Positions 63,263 through 64,000 of a stretch of 64,000 nt of DNA are shown in pieces. The position numbers and the translations under genes were made by a program. Positions within the stretch are counted from its first letter, which is position 1. Each line of letters begins with the position of its first letter. The notes beneath the pieces are model-generated. The model searched no databases and was not told where the DNA came from. It was given only the letters and a program-made list of their open reading frames with translations. Source of the DNA: Sympetrum striolatum (lineage: Eukaryota; Arthropoda; Insecta; Odonata; Libellulidae); contig OX388345.1 of the NCBI GenBank assembly GCA_947579665.1, positions 60,565,454-60,629,453 of the forward strand. The letters are read 5' to 3'.

Positions 63263-64000
63263 ATGTTTATCTATTTGATGAATTTGTAAGCATTCAATGA
63301 GAATATACATTCTTATTTTACAAAGTAAATGCAGAATTTATTAAAATACTTTGCATCAGCCAATCAGAAAAATTTCTTCCTCTTCTCAGAGTAAAATTTC
63401 CCAGGAGAATGATGATATATCAAACAGCAGCTGTGATCCAGCAAGGAATGTCAATATTTTTCTAATATTTGAGTTTTTTGAAAATGAATTTGCGCTAAGC
63501 ATGTGAGATATTTAGACACATATTGGGTATTAATTAGATTGGGAATTTTTAATTTAGCTTTCATATTGGGAAAGTATCCTCTCTCTAAGATTATTAGAAC
63601 AAGAGAACCACCAATCTCTTCAGCAGAAACAAAATATGAAATGAAATTAGGTACAAAAGAAGTTGCAATAGTGTATAATATTATTTTGGGAAATAGTGTA
63701 CAATAGGCAGAAGGATGCTTTGAAATATTTGTGTGAAAGTTGATGAATTAGGTAATTGGCTGAAGAGTCATCCCCTTTAGCACTATTTAATCTCCAGCCA
63801 GTGAAATAAAGTACAAAAATATTTACATCTATGAAAGTTTGCCAATTTACTAACAGGGAGTAACATTGTTTTCCTAGTTATGTATCATGCAAAACTAGGA
63901 AATTGTGAATATATGATCAATTCAAGGTAATCCTCTTTTTATTGTGTAACTAATATAAAATCTGGCAAAATTTGAGGGAAATGTTTATACATTTTTCGAA
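63263..64000. other. AT-rich stretch without a recognisable gene
   Basis: Only short chance open frames; nothing recognised. Confidence 0.45.

Overview
This window is non-coding-rich, AT-rich eukaryotic nuclear DNA, almost certainly from an arthropod and probably an insect. The evidence is a multi-exon ZAD/C2H2 zinc-finger gene (a family expanded in insects), Ty3/Gypsy, CsRn1-like, CR1/Jockey-like, Penelope-like, piggyBac, hAT, pogo and mariner relics, and MITEs with clean target-site duplications. No bacterial operons, rRNA or CRISPR arrays are visible. Splice sites were read by eye; all similarity calls are from motif recognition, not searches.

Layout. 1-1.0 kb: relics of a YqaJ-like protein and a THAP domain. 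1.26-5.08 kb: two parallel satellite blocks (about 112-bp monomers followed by a 60-bp minisatellite). 5.8-7.6 kb: a broken Polinton/adintovirus-type DNA polymerase B relic with a small inverted piece. 8.4-12.4 kb: three nested DNA transposons. 12.96-14.2 kb: a dead piggyBac transposase. 15.3-16.4 kb: a hairpin pair and the remnant of an older LTR element. 16.37-24.18 kb: a complete, young Ty3/Gypsy element on the minus strand with 1200-bp LTRs, gag, pol and a canonical -1 frameshift site.

26.8-45.5 kb holds the one host gene that can be followed from ATG to stop: a ZAD-C2H2 transcription-factor-like gene on the minus strand with seven exons, all joined in phase 0, about 447 residues. Its introns are packed with transposons. 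Intron 6 carries a CsRn1-like Gypsy relic. Intron 5 carries a CR1-like LINE on the opposite strand, which was cut first by a piggyBac element at TTAA and again by a 4.4-kb array of an unusual repeat bearing a tRNA T-arm-like GGTTCGA motif every 150-200 bp. A MITE sits about 260 bp upstream of the start codon.

45.7-64 kb: MITEs, a Penelope-like fragment, a second complete but dead piggyBac, an orphan GH47 alpha-mannosidase exon, a dead hAT transposase, the last exon of a second host gene (minus strand, ending 55.65 kb), nested MITEs, a CR1-like LINE relic, a mariner tail, a foldback hairpin and a tRNA-derived SINE.

The most unusual material is the GGTTCGA-bearing repeat family (38.3-42.65 kb, with further copies at 10.85-11.56, 26.0-26.8 and 51.1-51.3 kb). 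I cannot assign it to a named class. Its T-arm-like motifs and terminal hairpin make it the best candidate here for something undescribed.
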